From contig CM042038.1 in NCBI GenBank assembly GCA_023525975.1, positions 9,549,272 to 9,613,271 on the forward strand: 64,000 nt of DNA. Reading direction: 5' to 3'. Positions within the stretch are counted from its first letter, which is position 1; every line of letters begins with the position of its first letter. Below, one piece after another: positions 33,901 through 43,267 of this stretch. A program made the translations under genes and the position numbers. The DNA is from Smallanthus sonchifolius (taxonomy: Eukaryota; Streptophyta; Magnoliopsida; Asterales; Asteraceae). The notes below the pieces were generated by a model, which saw nothing but the letters and a program-made list of their open reading frames with translations, did not search any database and was not told where the DNA came from.

Positions 33901-35452
33901 TGTAACACCCAAAAATAAAAAGAAAAGAAAAATTCAAAATTTCACTCCCTCGCGGTACGCGAGGGAGATTTTGACAAAACCTCGCGGTACGCGAGGGGAC
34001 TGCTTATGCGCCAGAAAATCACCTTCTCGCGGTACGCGAGAAGATTCCCAACCAAGCCTCGCGGTACGCGAGGGAATAGTACACGCGTCAGGGCCAGAAA
34101 ACACGTGTCATTCACCCTTGCCACCAGCCGCCACGTGTCATGCTGACTCAGCACCGTTCGTGACACCTCATCCTCTCGCGGTACGCGAGGGATTTCCTTG
34201 GCCGGCCTCGCGGCACGCGAGGGACTGGAAAATCAGCCTATAAAAGGCCTTCAACGGGATTGAAATTCTGTACAGTTTCCAAACATTCGTTTCACACAAA
34301 CCCGATCTCTCAAAACTCCACAACATCCCGAAGCGCTGTTCAAGAATCCTACGACACCCAACTCAAGCCGTAGTTCTGTCCAAATCCCGCAAAGTAGGTA
34401 TCGTTAAAACTATTCATATATATATAGCCGCAATTATATATATATTCTCTCATATATATTCTCGTTAATCGTGTCTTCCCTAGGAAGAAACGTGTCGAAG
34501 TTCTGCTCAAATTCCGAAGCCTACAACCCTACCAGCCATCAAAATCAAGGTGAACACGTTTAACGCTTTTCAAACGATAAAACCATTTTATTTACGAAAA
34601 CGGCATGAAACAAATTAAATGCTTTAATCATAAGGGTAATCTACGTGATAGCATTCAGGCCATAAGCATACGTAGATTTGATCAAATGGTATACATGAGG
34701 AGGGTGAAATCCCCTTCCGTGGCTGGGTACAGATCATGTAAGGGGATATCATAAGACTGAGGATATGGTTCCTTAGCAGATCATGTAAGACTAAGAACAA
34801 GGTTCTTAGCATCACGACCCTGGGAATAGGCTATCAGTCTGAGACATAGAGCTCAGCCAGTTGACCCCATGGCAGAGACCCGGTGTATGTAGGTGGTATA
34901 TACTTCAGGTGAAAAAGACTGCTGAATGTGTAGATTTATCGTCAAAGAAAACGTGCTTAAAGGCTTTAATTTGGTTTATGTTAGAAATCATTTTAGTGTC
35001 AGTTAAATGTGATTCACCAGCTTTATGCTGATGTTCATTTTCAAAACGTTTTTCACAGGTAATGAAAGAAATCATTAAATTCAGGGTGATGCAGTAAAGA
35101 CAAGATCTTTAGGCATATCAAAATCCCTGTGGCAGACTAATACAAGACCAAATGTTGGAACGGACGTAGATCCTAGACATTTTGAATGGCTTGTATTATG
35201 TAAATTATTTCAATCACTGTACATTATATAATAGACTTTTGAAGATCTATTATCATGAAATGAAAAGGGACGTGGATCCCAAGTTTTGACCAAAAAGTAC
35301 AGAATTAACCCTTGAGGTTATTTACATTACATTTCATTACAAAAAGGCATCAAGTAAAAACAAAGACTTCCGCTGTCCAAATTTATGGGACCGCATTCAG
35401 ATACCAGCATTGTCTCGCGACGCCCGGGCAGGGGTAGCCCGGGGTTGTGACA
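33901..35452 (+). repeat. 5' LTR of the Tekay-type element
   Basis: 1552 bp, TGTAACACCC...GTTGTGACA. It contains six copies of the hairpin CTCGCGGTACGCGAG (33949, 33981, 34026, 34058, 34175, and a GTA-to-GCA variant at 34207), a TATA box TATAAAAG at 34239-34246 and, downstream, AT-rich TATATATA runs. Transcription should start about 30 bases after the TATA box. Confidence 0.97.
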
Positions 35453-35455
35453 GGT

Positions 35456-35467
35456 TGGTATCAGAGC
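35456..35467 (+). other. primer-binding site (initiator tRNA-Met)
   Basis: TGGTATCAGAGC lies three bases after the 5' LTR and is complementary to the 3' end of plant initiator methionine tRNA, which primes minus-strand DNA synthesis. Confidence 0.95.
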
Positions 35468-35588
35468 CGCATTTAAGGGTTTTAGCAAAATTAGATACTT
35501 GTATGATAGTATCTTGGCTTTAACCAATAGTTGTGCCTACTGAACAAACGATAGGAAGATGCCTTTAACATAACCAATAAATTACAGG

Positions 35589-36437
35589 ATGTCAGATCCA
35601 TACTATTATCCTTATAACTACCCAAACTTCTTTCCTGGAGAATTATCTAATCCAAGAAACGATCAAATAGTACCAAGCTATGATGATTATGTCCACTATC
35701 TACCGACCCCGGAGAATTGGAACAGAATGGTCGCAGAACAAGTGGAGCAGACTCAAGCAAGGCTTGAACCTCTGAGGGAAGAATCAGAGTATTCAGTGGA
35801 AATGGAAGATTCAAGAGAATCTTTACGTCCTGTTATGACATCTATGCCACTACCTCAATCGTTAGACATAGTATACCCTACCGGAACAATTCAAGAACAT
35901 CCACCCAGTCCAAGTGAAGAAACTCCACATTCGATTTCTGAATCCGACAAGGCTGCCGTTTGTGAAGGCAGTGGTGGAAAGTATTTCTTTGATCCTATTC
36001 CAGAACATCCCGTTTTCAAGGAACCTTTCTTCTATGTAGATCTCTCCGATGGACGTCAGTATGCAACCGACGGAAAAGTCGTGTGGTCTGTTAACTCAGC
36101 ATATCACGATCTTAGGATGGGACACAGGGAACCACCTCCTTGTTATGGATACCATGATGAACTGCCAAAATCAATTGATGAACACCTCGATCGTGCTCTT
36201 AGAGAGGCTGACGATCTACGTGCTGAACTGTACTTCACCAGACAAGTCGTAGTTAAAAACGAACAAACTATATTTGACTACGAACTAGCCCAGGAAGACA
36301 GGAAGTACGCAGAACAATGGGTGGCAGATCAGTTGATCCAGAAGGGTGCTATGACCGAGACCCTGGGGAGATTCTATCAAGATTGGGAGATGTGCTTCTC
36401 GATTAAAGTTAATGATAGTATTTGTATAATTAGCTAA
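35589..36437 (+). CDS. extra open reading frame ahead of gag
   Basis: 282 codons, open from ATG to TAG, between the primer-binding site and gag-pol. I do not recognise a family. The N-terminus is rich in Tyr, Pro and Asn (SDPYYYPYNYPNFFPGE). The middle is acidic with Ser/Glu/Pro. The last third is strongly helical with heptad-like Leu/Ala spacing (HLDRALREADDLRAELY onward), suggesting a coiled coil. No transmembrane segment, zinc-binding cysteines or envelope-like features are visible. It ends 111 bases before the gag-pol start and in a different frame. It could be an accessory protein or a detached gag extension. Its intactness in a young element hints at selection, but youth alone could explain it. 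Confidence 0.75.
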   Translation: MSDPYYYPYNYPNFFPGELSNPRNDQIVPSYDDYVHYLPTPENWNRMVAEQVEQTQARLEPLREESEYSVEMEDSRESLRPVMTSMPLPQSLDIVYPTGTIQEHPPSPSEETPHSISESDKAAVCEGSGGKYFFDPIPEHPVFKEPFFYVDLSDGRQYATDGKVVWSVNSAYHDLRMGHREPPPCYGYHDELPKSIDEHLDRALREADDLRAELYFTRQVVVKNEQTIFDYELAQEDRKYAEQWVADQLIQKGAMTETLGRFYQDWEMCFSIKVNDSICIIS

Positions 36438-36548
36438 CTTTAAGTGATATAGATGCATATCTATATTTCTGTATTTCTAACAAATAGATGAAGTTTAAGC
36501 GATAATAAACTTCAAATTTTGACCCAAATTCTTGTCTTGTATTCTTAG

Positions 36549-39500
36549 ATGTCTCAACAAAATAACAATAGCGGTCCAGCTACCTACATTACCAAGGAAA
36601 AAGGAAAAGAAATTAATAATAATCCTGAAATAGCTACTCAACAACCAGAATTGCAACAACTGGTTAAACAAAGTATAAGAGAAATACTTCCTGACATAAT
36701 AAAGAAAGTACAAGAGAACATCAAAACTCCAAGCTATGTAACCTCTCATTCAAAAAGAACAGAAAACCCTCCGAAAACCAACACAGAGCAAGTAGCAAGC
36801 TCTCGTAGAACTCAAACCTCGAAAAGGTCCAGAACATCAAGCAATAAGTATTCTGGATCTGAAGAATCCTTAAATTTAAGCAGTGAAGACTCTGAAGAAG
36901 AAGAGAATGAAACAAAAAGGTATAGACACAAAGGGTGTTCTTATAAAACCTTTCAGGACTGTAAACCTTATGAATTTAAGGGCACCGAAGGCGGTATTGC
37001 TACTCTTCACTGGTTAGAGAAGATGGAGTCAGTTATAGCAATTAGCAAGTGTGCTAAGAAAGATCAAGTACTGTATGCTTCAAACTCCTTCAAAAATGAA
37101 GCGTTGGAATGGTGGAATTCAATCATTTCTGCCAAAGGGAGGAGAAAGACCAATGCTATGGATTGGAAAGAATTCCGAGCAAAGGTGAAAAGGAAATTTT
37201 GCCCCAAGAATGAGAAAGAACAAGCTGAAAGGAAATTTTTGGATCACAGGATGGTGGGTACCAATGATCGAGAGTATACCACCAAATTCTTTGAATATGC
37301 TCGATTGGCACCTCACCTGGCTAAACCTGAATCGGTTCTCATAACTCGATATATTTATGGCTTAGTTCCAGAGATCCGTGATTTGGTGAAGGTTGTCTCA
37401 CCAAAAACCATTGAGTCCACCGTAGAATTGACCGGTACCATGACGGCTGGACTAATCAGAAATATAGAGGAAAAGAAGAAAGTCGAATCCTCTATAAAAT
37501 CAAAACCCGAGGCCAAAAGATTTAGCAAAAGCTTTGGGCAAAAAGGATTTCCATTTAACAATCCACCATGCAAAACGTGCGGACGCAGGCATAGTGGAAA
37601 GTGTGTTTTTGAAACTCCATTCTGTAATCATTGCAAGGTCTCAGGTCACACTACTGAGAATTGCTTCAAGAGAAAGGGAATGATTACTTGTTTCAATTGT
37701 GGAGAGCCAGGGCACATCAGAACGAATTGCCCTAAGTTTGCAAAGACCAGAGGAGCTGGAGGATCAGGAGTTAAGATAACTCCAGAAACCAAAAAGATCG
37801 TGCGAGCATTTGTCATGAATGCTAATCAAGCTGAGAGAACGCCGGACGTAATTACCGGTACGTTTCTTCTTAATAATGTTTATGCTAAGGTCTTATTTGA
37901 CTCAGGTGCGAACCGGAGTTTTATAGATTATAATTTCTGTAATCTATTAAACGAACCATTAAGTCCCTTAGCTGAAACATATGAAGTAGAAACAGCGAAC
38001 GGTGATTTGATAAAAATATCCCAATCACTGAACAATTGTTACATTACATTGGCTGGTTTCACTATCCCAGTACAATTGTTACCAATGTCAATAACTGGCT
38101 TTGACATTGTTTTGGGGATGGATTGGTTATCCAATAACCAAGCCGAAATCCTTTGTAATCAACAAGTTGTAAAACTCGTTACACCAACAAACAAAACTCT
38201 AACTATCCAAGGTGATAAACCCACAAAACCTATCCAGATAATCTCCATACTTAAAGCAACCAAGTGCTTAAGAAAAGGATATCTGGCATGTCTGGTATCA
38301 ATTACTGCCTTGGAAAAGGAGAAGAAGATAGAATCAGTACATGTAGTATCTGAATTTCCAGACGTTTTTCTTGAAGAACTGCCTGGATTACCACCAGAAC
38401 GAGAGGTAGAATTTCGAATCAACCTTGTACCTGGTGCAACTCCAATTGCCAAATCCCCGTACAGACTGGCACCCACAGAAATGGCAGAACTCAAGAAACA
38501 ATTGGATGAACTTCTTGAGAAAGGTTTTATCCAACCAAGTTCTTCACCCTGGGGAGCTCCAATTCTCTTTGTTAAGAAGAAAGACGGATCAATGCGCATG
38601 TGTATTGATTATCGGGAACTGAATAAAGTTACCATCAAAAACCGATACCCACTCCCAAGGATTGACGATTTATTCGATCAACTCCAAGGAGCTTGTCATT
38701 TTTCAAAGATCGATCTTCGTTCAGGTTATCATCAGTTGAAAGTGCATGATAACGATATCTCAAAAACTGCATTTCGAACACGGTATGGACATTTCGAGTT
38801 CACGGTTATGCCATTTGGACTTACAAATGCTCCTGCCGCATTCATGGACATGATGAATCGTGTCTGCAAACCTTACTTGGATAAGTTTGTCATAGTTTTT
38901 ATTGATGACATACTTATTTATTCCAAAACCCAAGTTGAACACGAAACTCACCTCCGAACCATACTTGAACTTCTTCGAAAGGAAAAACTATATGCTAAGT
39001 TTTCCAAATGCGGATTTTGGTTAACAGAAGTACAATTTCTTGGTCATGTCATCAATATGAACGGAATTCAAGTAGATCCTTCAAAAATCGAAGCTATATC
39101 CAAATGGGAAATTCCCAAGTCACCCACCGAAATTCGTAGTTTTCTGGGATTAGCGGGATATTACCGCCGGTTCATTCAAAATTTTTCTCGTATAGCAATC
39201 CCACTCACATCCTTAACTCGGAAATCTGTAAAGTACGAATGGGGACCCAAACAATCTGAATCTTTTGAAACCTTGAAACAAAAACTGACAAACGCACCTA
39301 TCTTATCCTTACCAGATGGTATTGAAGACTTCGTAGTTTACTGTGACGCCTCACATACTGGTTTAGGTTGCGTATTAATGCAACGCAAGAAAGTCATTGC
39401 TTATGCATCTCGTCAGTTGAAAATTCATGAGAAAAACTACTCAACCCACGATCTAGAATTGGGCGCTATAATCTTTGCTTTAAAGTTATGGCGACACTAT

Positions 39501-41159
39501 CTCTATGGGGTTAAGTTCACAATCTACACTGATCATAAAAGTCTCAAGTACATATTTAGCCAGAAGGAGTTAAATATGAGACAAAGAAGATGGATGGAAA
39601 TCCTGAATGATTATGATTGTGAAATTTGTTATCATGAAGGAAAGGCAAATGTAGTAGCAGATGCCTTGAGCCGAAAAGAAAATGTCAAGCCAAAGAGAGT
39701 ACGTTCTCTCAGACTTGAACTACAAATTGATCTTGTAAGTCAGTTAAAAGAAGTACAAGAGTTAGCTTTGAAGGAAGGTAACTTTGAAAAAGAAGGAATG
39801 AAAGGAATGCTTGATTTACTGATCAAAGGAGAAGATAATATCCTTCGCATGAATAAACGTATTTGGGTACCAGTTACAGGTGATCTTCGAGAGCGAATCC
39901 TCGAAGAAGCACACAAGTCCAAATACACCATGCACCCAGGAAGTGATAAAATGTACAAGAACCTCAAAGAAAGTTACTGGTGGATTGGTATGAAAAAGAA
40001 CATTGCTATCTACATAGCAAAATGTTTGACTTGTTCCAAAGTCAAAGCCGAACACCAAAAGCCAGCTGGATTATTGCAACAGTTAGAATTACCAGTTTGG
40101 AAATGGGAATTGATAACTATGGACTTTATTACCAAACTTCCTCGAACCACTCGTGGAAATAATGCAATCTGGGTTATCATTGACCGTTTAACCAAATCAG
40201 CTCACTTTCTATCTATCAAGGACACCATGAGTATGGACAAAATGGCGCAAATTTACGTTAATAAAATTGTAACGTTACATGGTGTGCCTCTATCCATAGT
40301 GTCAGATAGAGATAGTCGCTTCACATCTCGATTCTGGCAAAGTTTTCAAACAGCTCTAGGAACTCGATTGAATCTTAGCACTGCTTATCATCCACAAACT
40401 GATGGGCAGAGCGAAAGAACCATACAAACCCTAGAAGATATGCTCCGAGCCTGTGTGATAGACTTTGGAGGTAATTGGGATGATCATTTACCTCTAATAG
40501 AATTCTCATACAACAATAGTTATCACACAAGTATTCAGGCCGCACCATTTGAAGCATTATACGGAAGAAAATGTCGAACGCCTGTATGTTGGTCAGATAT
40601 CGGAGAAAATCAACTATCAGGACCAGAGATAGTCCAAGAAACTACCGATAAAATCTTGCAAATACGAGAACGTCTAAAAATGGCTAGAGATCGACAAAAG
40701 AGTTATGCAGATAAACGAAGAAAGCCGTTAGAATTTCAAATCGGTGACAAGGTGTTATTAAAAGTTTCACCTTGGAAAGGTGTTATTCGTTTTGGAAAGA
40801 AAGGAAAATTAAGTCCACGTTTTGTTGGACCTTTCAAAATCATTAAACAAATCGGACCTGTTGCCTATCAGCTTGAACTACCAGTAGAGATGGGTGGAGT
40901 ACACGATGTATTCCATGTATCAAACCTACGTAAGTGTTTAGCTGATGAATCCTTGCTTATGCCTTTACAAGATGTGGAAGTAAATGAAAAGCTCAAATTC
41001 ATTGAACGACCGTTACAAATTGAAGACCGACAAATCAAAAAGCTTAAACGGAAACAATTGGTGTTGGTCAAAGTAAGATGGGATTCCAGACGTGGCCCAG
41101 AATATACCTGGGAACTTGAGTCAGAAATGCGCAAAAAGTATCCACATCTCTTTCAATGA
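36549..41159 (+). CDS. Tekay-type gag-pol polyprotein
   Basis: 1536 residues with no stop or frameshift, encoding everything needed for particle formation, reverse transcription and integration. Domains by residue: retrotransposon gag about 140-270; zinc knuckles about 340-395, the best being CFNCGEPGHIRTNC; aspartic protease with FDSGA near 450; reverse transcriptase about 630-800 with catalytic FIDD near 783; RNase H about 925-1040 with CDASHTGLG and TDHKSL; integrase with the HHCC finger about 1128-1161 and a DDE core (D near 1190 and 1250, E near 1287); and a chromodomain-like end about 1445-1536 (HDVFHVSNLRK, VRWDSRRGPEYTWELE). Gag and pol share one frame, as in most plant chromoviruses. 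It ends 36 bases before the 3' LTR. Confidence 0.97.
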   Translation: MSQQNNNSGPATYITKEKGKEINNNPEIATQQPELQQLVKQSIREILPDIIKKVQENIKTPSYVTSHSKRTENPPKTNTEQVASSRRTQTSKRSRTSSNKYSGSEESLNLSSEDSEEEENETKRYRHKGCSYKTFQDCKPYEFKGTEGGIATLHWLEKMESVIAISKCAKKDQVLYASNSFKNEALEWWNSIISAKGRRKTNAMDWKEFRAKVKRKFCPKNEKEQAERKFLDHRMVGTNDREYTTKFFEYARLAPHLAKPESVLITRYIYGLVPEIRDLVKVVSPKTIESTVELTGTMTAGLIRNIEEKKKVESSIKSKPEAKRFSKSFGQKGFPFNNPPCKTCGRRHSGKCVFETPFCNHCKVSGHTTENCFKRKGMITCFNCGEPGHIRTNCPKFAKTRGAGGSGVKITPETKKIVRAFVMNANQAERTPDVITGTFLLNNVYAKVLFDSGANRSFIDYNFCNLLNEPLSPLAETYEVETANGDLIKISQSLNNCYITLAGFTIPVQLLPMSITGFDIVLGMDWLSNNQAEILCNQQVVKLVTPTNKTLTIQGDKPTKPIQIISILKATKCLRKGYLACLVSITALEKEKKIESVHVVSEFPDVFLEELPGLPPEREVEFRINLVPGATPIAKSPYRLAPTEMAELKKQLDELLEKGFIQPSSSPWGAPILFVKKKDGSMRMCIDYRELNKVTIKNRYPLPRIDDLFDQLQGACHFSKIDLRSGYHQLKVHDNDISKTAFRTRYGHFEFTVMPFGLTNAPAAFMDMMNRVCKPYLDKFVIVFIDDILIYSKTQVEHETHLRTILELLRKEKLYAKFSKCGFWLTEVQFLGHVINMNGIQVDPSKIEAISKWEIPKSPTEIRSFLGLAGYYRRFIQNFSRIAIPLTSLTRKSVKYEWGPKQSESFETLKQKLTNAPILSLPDGIEDFVVYCDASHTGLGCVLMQRKKVIAYASRQLKIHEKNYSTHDLELGAIIFALKLWRHYLYGVKFTIYTDHKSLKYIFSQKELNMRQRRWMEILNDYDCEICYHEGKANVVADALSRKENVKPKRVRSLRLELQIDLVSQLKEVQELALKEGNFEKEGMKGMLDLLIKGEDNILRMNKRIWVPVTGDLRERILEEAHKSKYTMHPGSDKMYKNLKESYWWIGMKKNIAIYIAKCLTCSKVKAEHQKPAGLLQQLELPVWKWELITMDFITKLPRTTRGNNAIWVIIDRLTKSAHFLSIKDTMSMDKMAQIYVNKIVTLHGVPLSIVSDRDSRFTSRFWQSFQTALGTRLNLSTAYHPQTDGQSERTIQTLEDMLRACVIDFGGNWDDHLPLIEFSYNNSYHTSIQAAPFEALYGRKCRTPVCWSDIGENQLSGPEIVQETTDKILQIRERLKMARDRQKSYADKRRKPLEFQIGDKVLLKVSPWKGVIRFGKKGKLSPRFVGPFKIIKQIGPVAYQLELPVEMGGVHDVFHVSNLRKCLADESLLMPLQDVEVNEKLKFIERPLQIEDRQIKKLKRKQLVLVKVRWDSRRGPEYTWELESEMRKKYPHLFQ

Positions 41160-41181
41160 ATCTCGAGGACGAGATTATTCT

Positions 41182-41195
41182 AAAGGAGGGGAGGA
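41182..41195 (+). other. polypurine tract
   Basis: AAAGGAGGGGAGGA lies immediately before the 3' LTR; this primes plus-strand DNA synthesis. Confidence 0.93.
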
Positions 41196-42747
41196 TGTAA
41201 CACCCAAAAATAAAAAGAAAAGAAAAATTCAAAATTTCACTCCCTCGCGGTACGCGAGGGAGATTTTGACAAAACCTCGCGGTACGCGAGGGGACTGCTT
41301 ATGCGCCAGAAAATCACCTTCTCGCGGTACGCGAGAAGATTCCCAACCAAGCCTCGCGGTACGCGAGGGAATAGTACACGCGTCAGGGCCAGAAAACACG
41401 TGTCATTCACCCTTGCCACCAGCCGCCACGTGTCATGCTGACTCAGCACCGTTCGTGACACCTCATCCTCTCGCGGTACGCGAGGGATTTCCTTGGCCGG
41501 CCTCGCGGCACGCGAGGGACTGGAAAATCAGCCTATAAAAGGCCTTCAACGGGATTGAAATTCTGTACAGTTTCCAAACATTCGTTTCACACAAACCCGA
41601 TCTCTCAAAACTCCACAACATCCCGAAGCGCTGTTCAAGAATCCTACGACACCCAACTCAAGCCGTAGTTCTGTCCAAATCCCGCAAAGTAGGTATCGTT
41701 AAAACTATTCATATATATATAGCCGCAATTATATATATATTCTCTCATATATATTCTCGTTAATCGTGTCTTCCCTAGGAAGAAACGTGTCGAAGTTCTG
41801 CTCAAATTCCGAAGCCTACAACCCTACCAGCCATCAAAATCAAGGTGAACACGTTTAACGCTTTTCAAACGATAAAACCATTTTATTTACGAAAACGGCA
41901 TGAAACAAATTAAATGCTTTAATCATAAGGGTAATCTACGTGATAGCATTCAGGCCATAAGCATACGTAGATTTGATCAAATGGTATACATGAGGAGGGT
42001 GAAATCCCCTTCCGTGGCTGGGTACAGATCATGTAAGGGGATATCATAAGACTGAGGATATGGTTCCTTAGCAGATCATGTAAGACTAAGAACAAGGTTC
42101 TTAGCATCACGACCCTGAGAATAGGCTATCAGTCTGAGACATAGAGCTCAGCCAGTTGACCCCATGGCAGAGACCCGGTGTATGTAGGTGGTATATACTT
42201 CAGGTGAAAAAGACTGCTGAATGTGTAGATTTATCGTCAAAGAAAACGTGCTTAAAGGCTTTAATTTGGTTTATGTTAGAAATCATTTTAGTGTCAGTTA
42301 AATGTGATTCACCAGCTTTATGCTGATGTTCATTTTCAAAACGTTTTTCACAGGTAATGAAAGAAATCATTAAATTCAGGGTGATGCAGTAAAGACAAGA
42401 TCTTTAGGCATATCAAAATCCCTGTGGCAGACTAATACAAGACCAAATGTTGGAACGGACGTAGATCCTAGACATTTTGAATGGCTTGTATTATGTAAAT
42501 TATTTCAATCACTGTACATTATATAATAGACTTTTGAAGATCTATTATCATGAAATGAAAAGGGACGTGGATCCCAAGTTTTGACCAAAAAGTACAGAAT
42601 TAACCCTTGAGGTTATTTACATTACATTTCATTACAAAAAGGCATCAAGTAAAAACAAAGACTTCCGCTGTCCAAATTTATGGGACCGCATTCAGATACC
42701 AGCATTGTCTCGCGACGCCCGGGCAGGGGTAGCCCGGGGTTGTGACA
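41196..42747 (+). repeat. 3' LTR of the Tekay-type element
   Basis: 1552 bp, aligned base for base with the 5' LTR at an offset of 7295. The only difference noticed by eye is at 42112. The hairpin array recurs from 41244 and the TATA box at 41534. Its promoter points out of the element into the orphan P5CS exon and the right duplicate. Confidence 0.96.
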
Positions 42748-42752
42748 ACAGG

Positions 42753-43140
42753 TGCACGGACGCTTGTTTTTGCCTCGTTATACATATCACTAACTACCTG
42801 TATATATCTTCTAGGGATCCTTCTCCTCTCCAGACTATCCCAAATAACTCATCGTGGCACACTATCTTAGGCCTTTTCTAGGTCAATAAACATTGTAAAT
42901 CCTGCTTCTTCTCCCTATATTTTCTCATTAATCTCCTTAGAATGTGGTGTGGACCGCCCTGGCATAAAACCAAATTGGTTTACTATTATAACATGTGTTT
43001 CTCTTCTAATTCTTGTTTCAATTTCTCTTTCCCACAATGTCATTGTATGACTTAGTAGTTTAATCCTCCTATATCTAACACAACATTGAGCGTCTCTTTT
43101 ATATTTATATAGAGGAACTAAGACAATATTTCTCACATAT
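42753..43140 (-). pseudogene. LINE reverse transcriptase relic, left copy part 2
   Basis: The minus frame 43136-42915 reads IVLVPLYKYKRDAQCCVRYR then RIKLLSHTMTLWEREIETRI and NQFGFMPGRST. These are conserved blocks of the LINE RT N-terminal half (YKNKGDxxxCxNYRGI, QxGFxPGRST). It is interrupted by the Tekay element and degenerate downstream. Confidence 0.8.
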
Positions 43141-43207
43141 ATTGTTCACACACATTAAATTTGAGCTAGTAACGAATACGATTAAAGTGTATGTAATTAA
43201 CAATCAC

Positions 43208-43267
43208 CTTGATAACGATCCGCCTAACATCTTTAAGAAACACGCGAGTTGGATCGATCGCTTCCAT
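43208..43267 (-). pseudogene. orphan duplicate of P5CS exon 1 with promoter
   Basis: A 60-base copy of the first P5CS exon, identical by eye to 27927-27986 in its 20 codons (MEAIDPTRVF through RRIVIK), with an intact GT donor. The leader and TATA-like run follow to about 43430. Only about 50 bases of intron 1 remain before the duplication junction, so no further P5CS exon follows. If still active, this promoter would transcribe leftward through the LINE relic and then antisense to the Tekay 3' LTR. Confidence 0.9.

Larger units (their letters stand above)
33901..42747 (+). mobile_element. intact Ty3/Gypsy Tekay-type LTR retrotransposon
   Basis: An 8847-bp element with 5-bp target duplication ACAGG (33896-33900 and 42748-42752). 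Two LTRs of equal length (1552 bp) start TGTAAC and end GTGACA. Primer-binding site, polypurine tract, a 282-codon leading ORF and an uninterrupted 1536-codon gag-pol are all in place. Reading the two LTRs side by side I noticed one difference (GGGAATAGG at 34817 against GAGAATAGG at 42112), so insertion is very recent. The protease-RT-RNase H-integrase order and a chromodomain-like end place it in the chromovirus group, probably Tekay/Del. It inserted into a dead LINE in the left duplicate. Confidence 0.97.
27876..43156 (+). repeat. tandem segmental duplication, left copy (with insertions)
   Basis: From AAATTTGAGCTAGTAACGAA in P5CS intron 1 to CACACACATT, the sequence matches 43157-47361 in the same order and orientation with small differences. 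After removal of four later insertions (29877-30313, 30413-32011, 32165-32313, 33901-42747) the unit is about 4.2 kb. The two copies abut directly. The left boundary is inside the P5CS gene, so the duplication copied P5CS exon 1 and promoter plus upstream repeats. Confidence 0.93.

Noticed and set aside
35327..35527. Minus-strand frames in the LTRs (for example 33942-34166, 41237-41461)
   Set aside because: They occur in both LTRs because the LTRs are identical, and arise from the CG-rich hairpin array.
38159..38599. 146-codon minus-strand ORF inside the retrotransposon
   Set aside because: Antisense shadow of the reverse transcriptase coding region with no recognisable motif.
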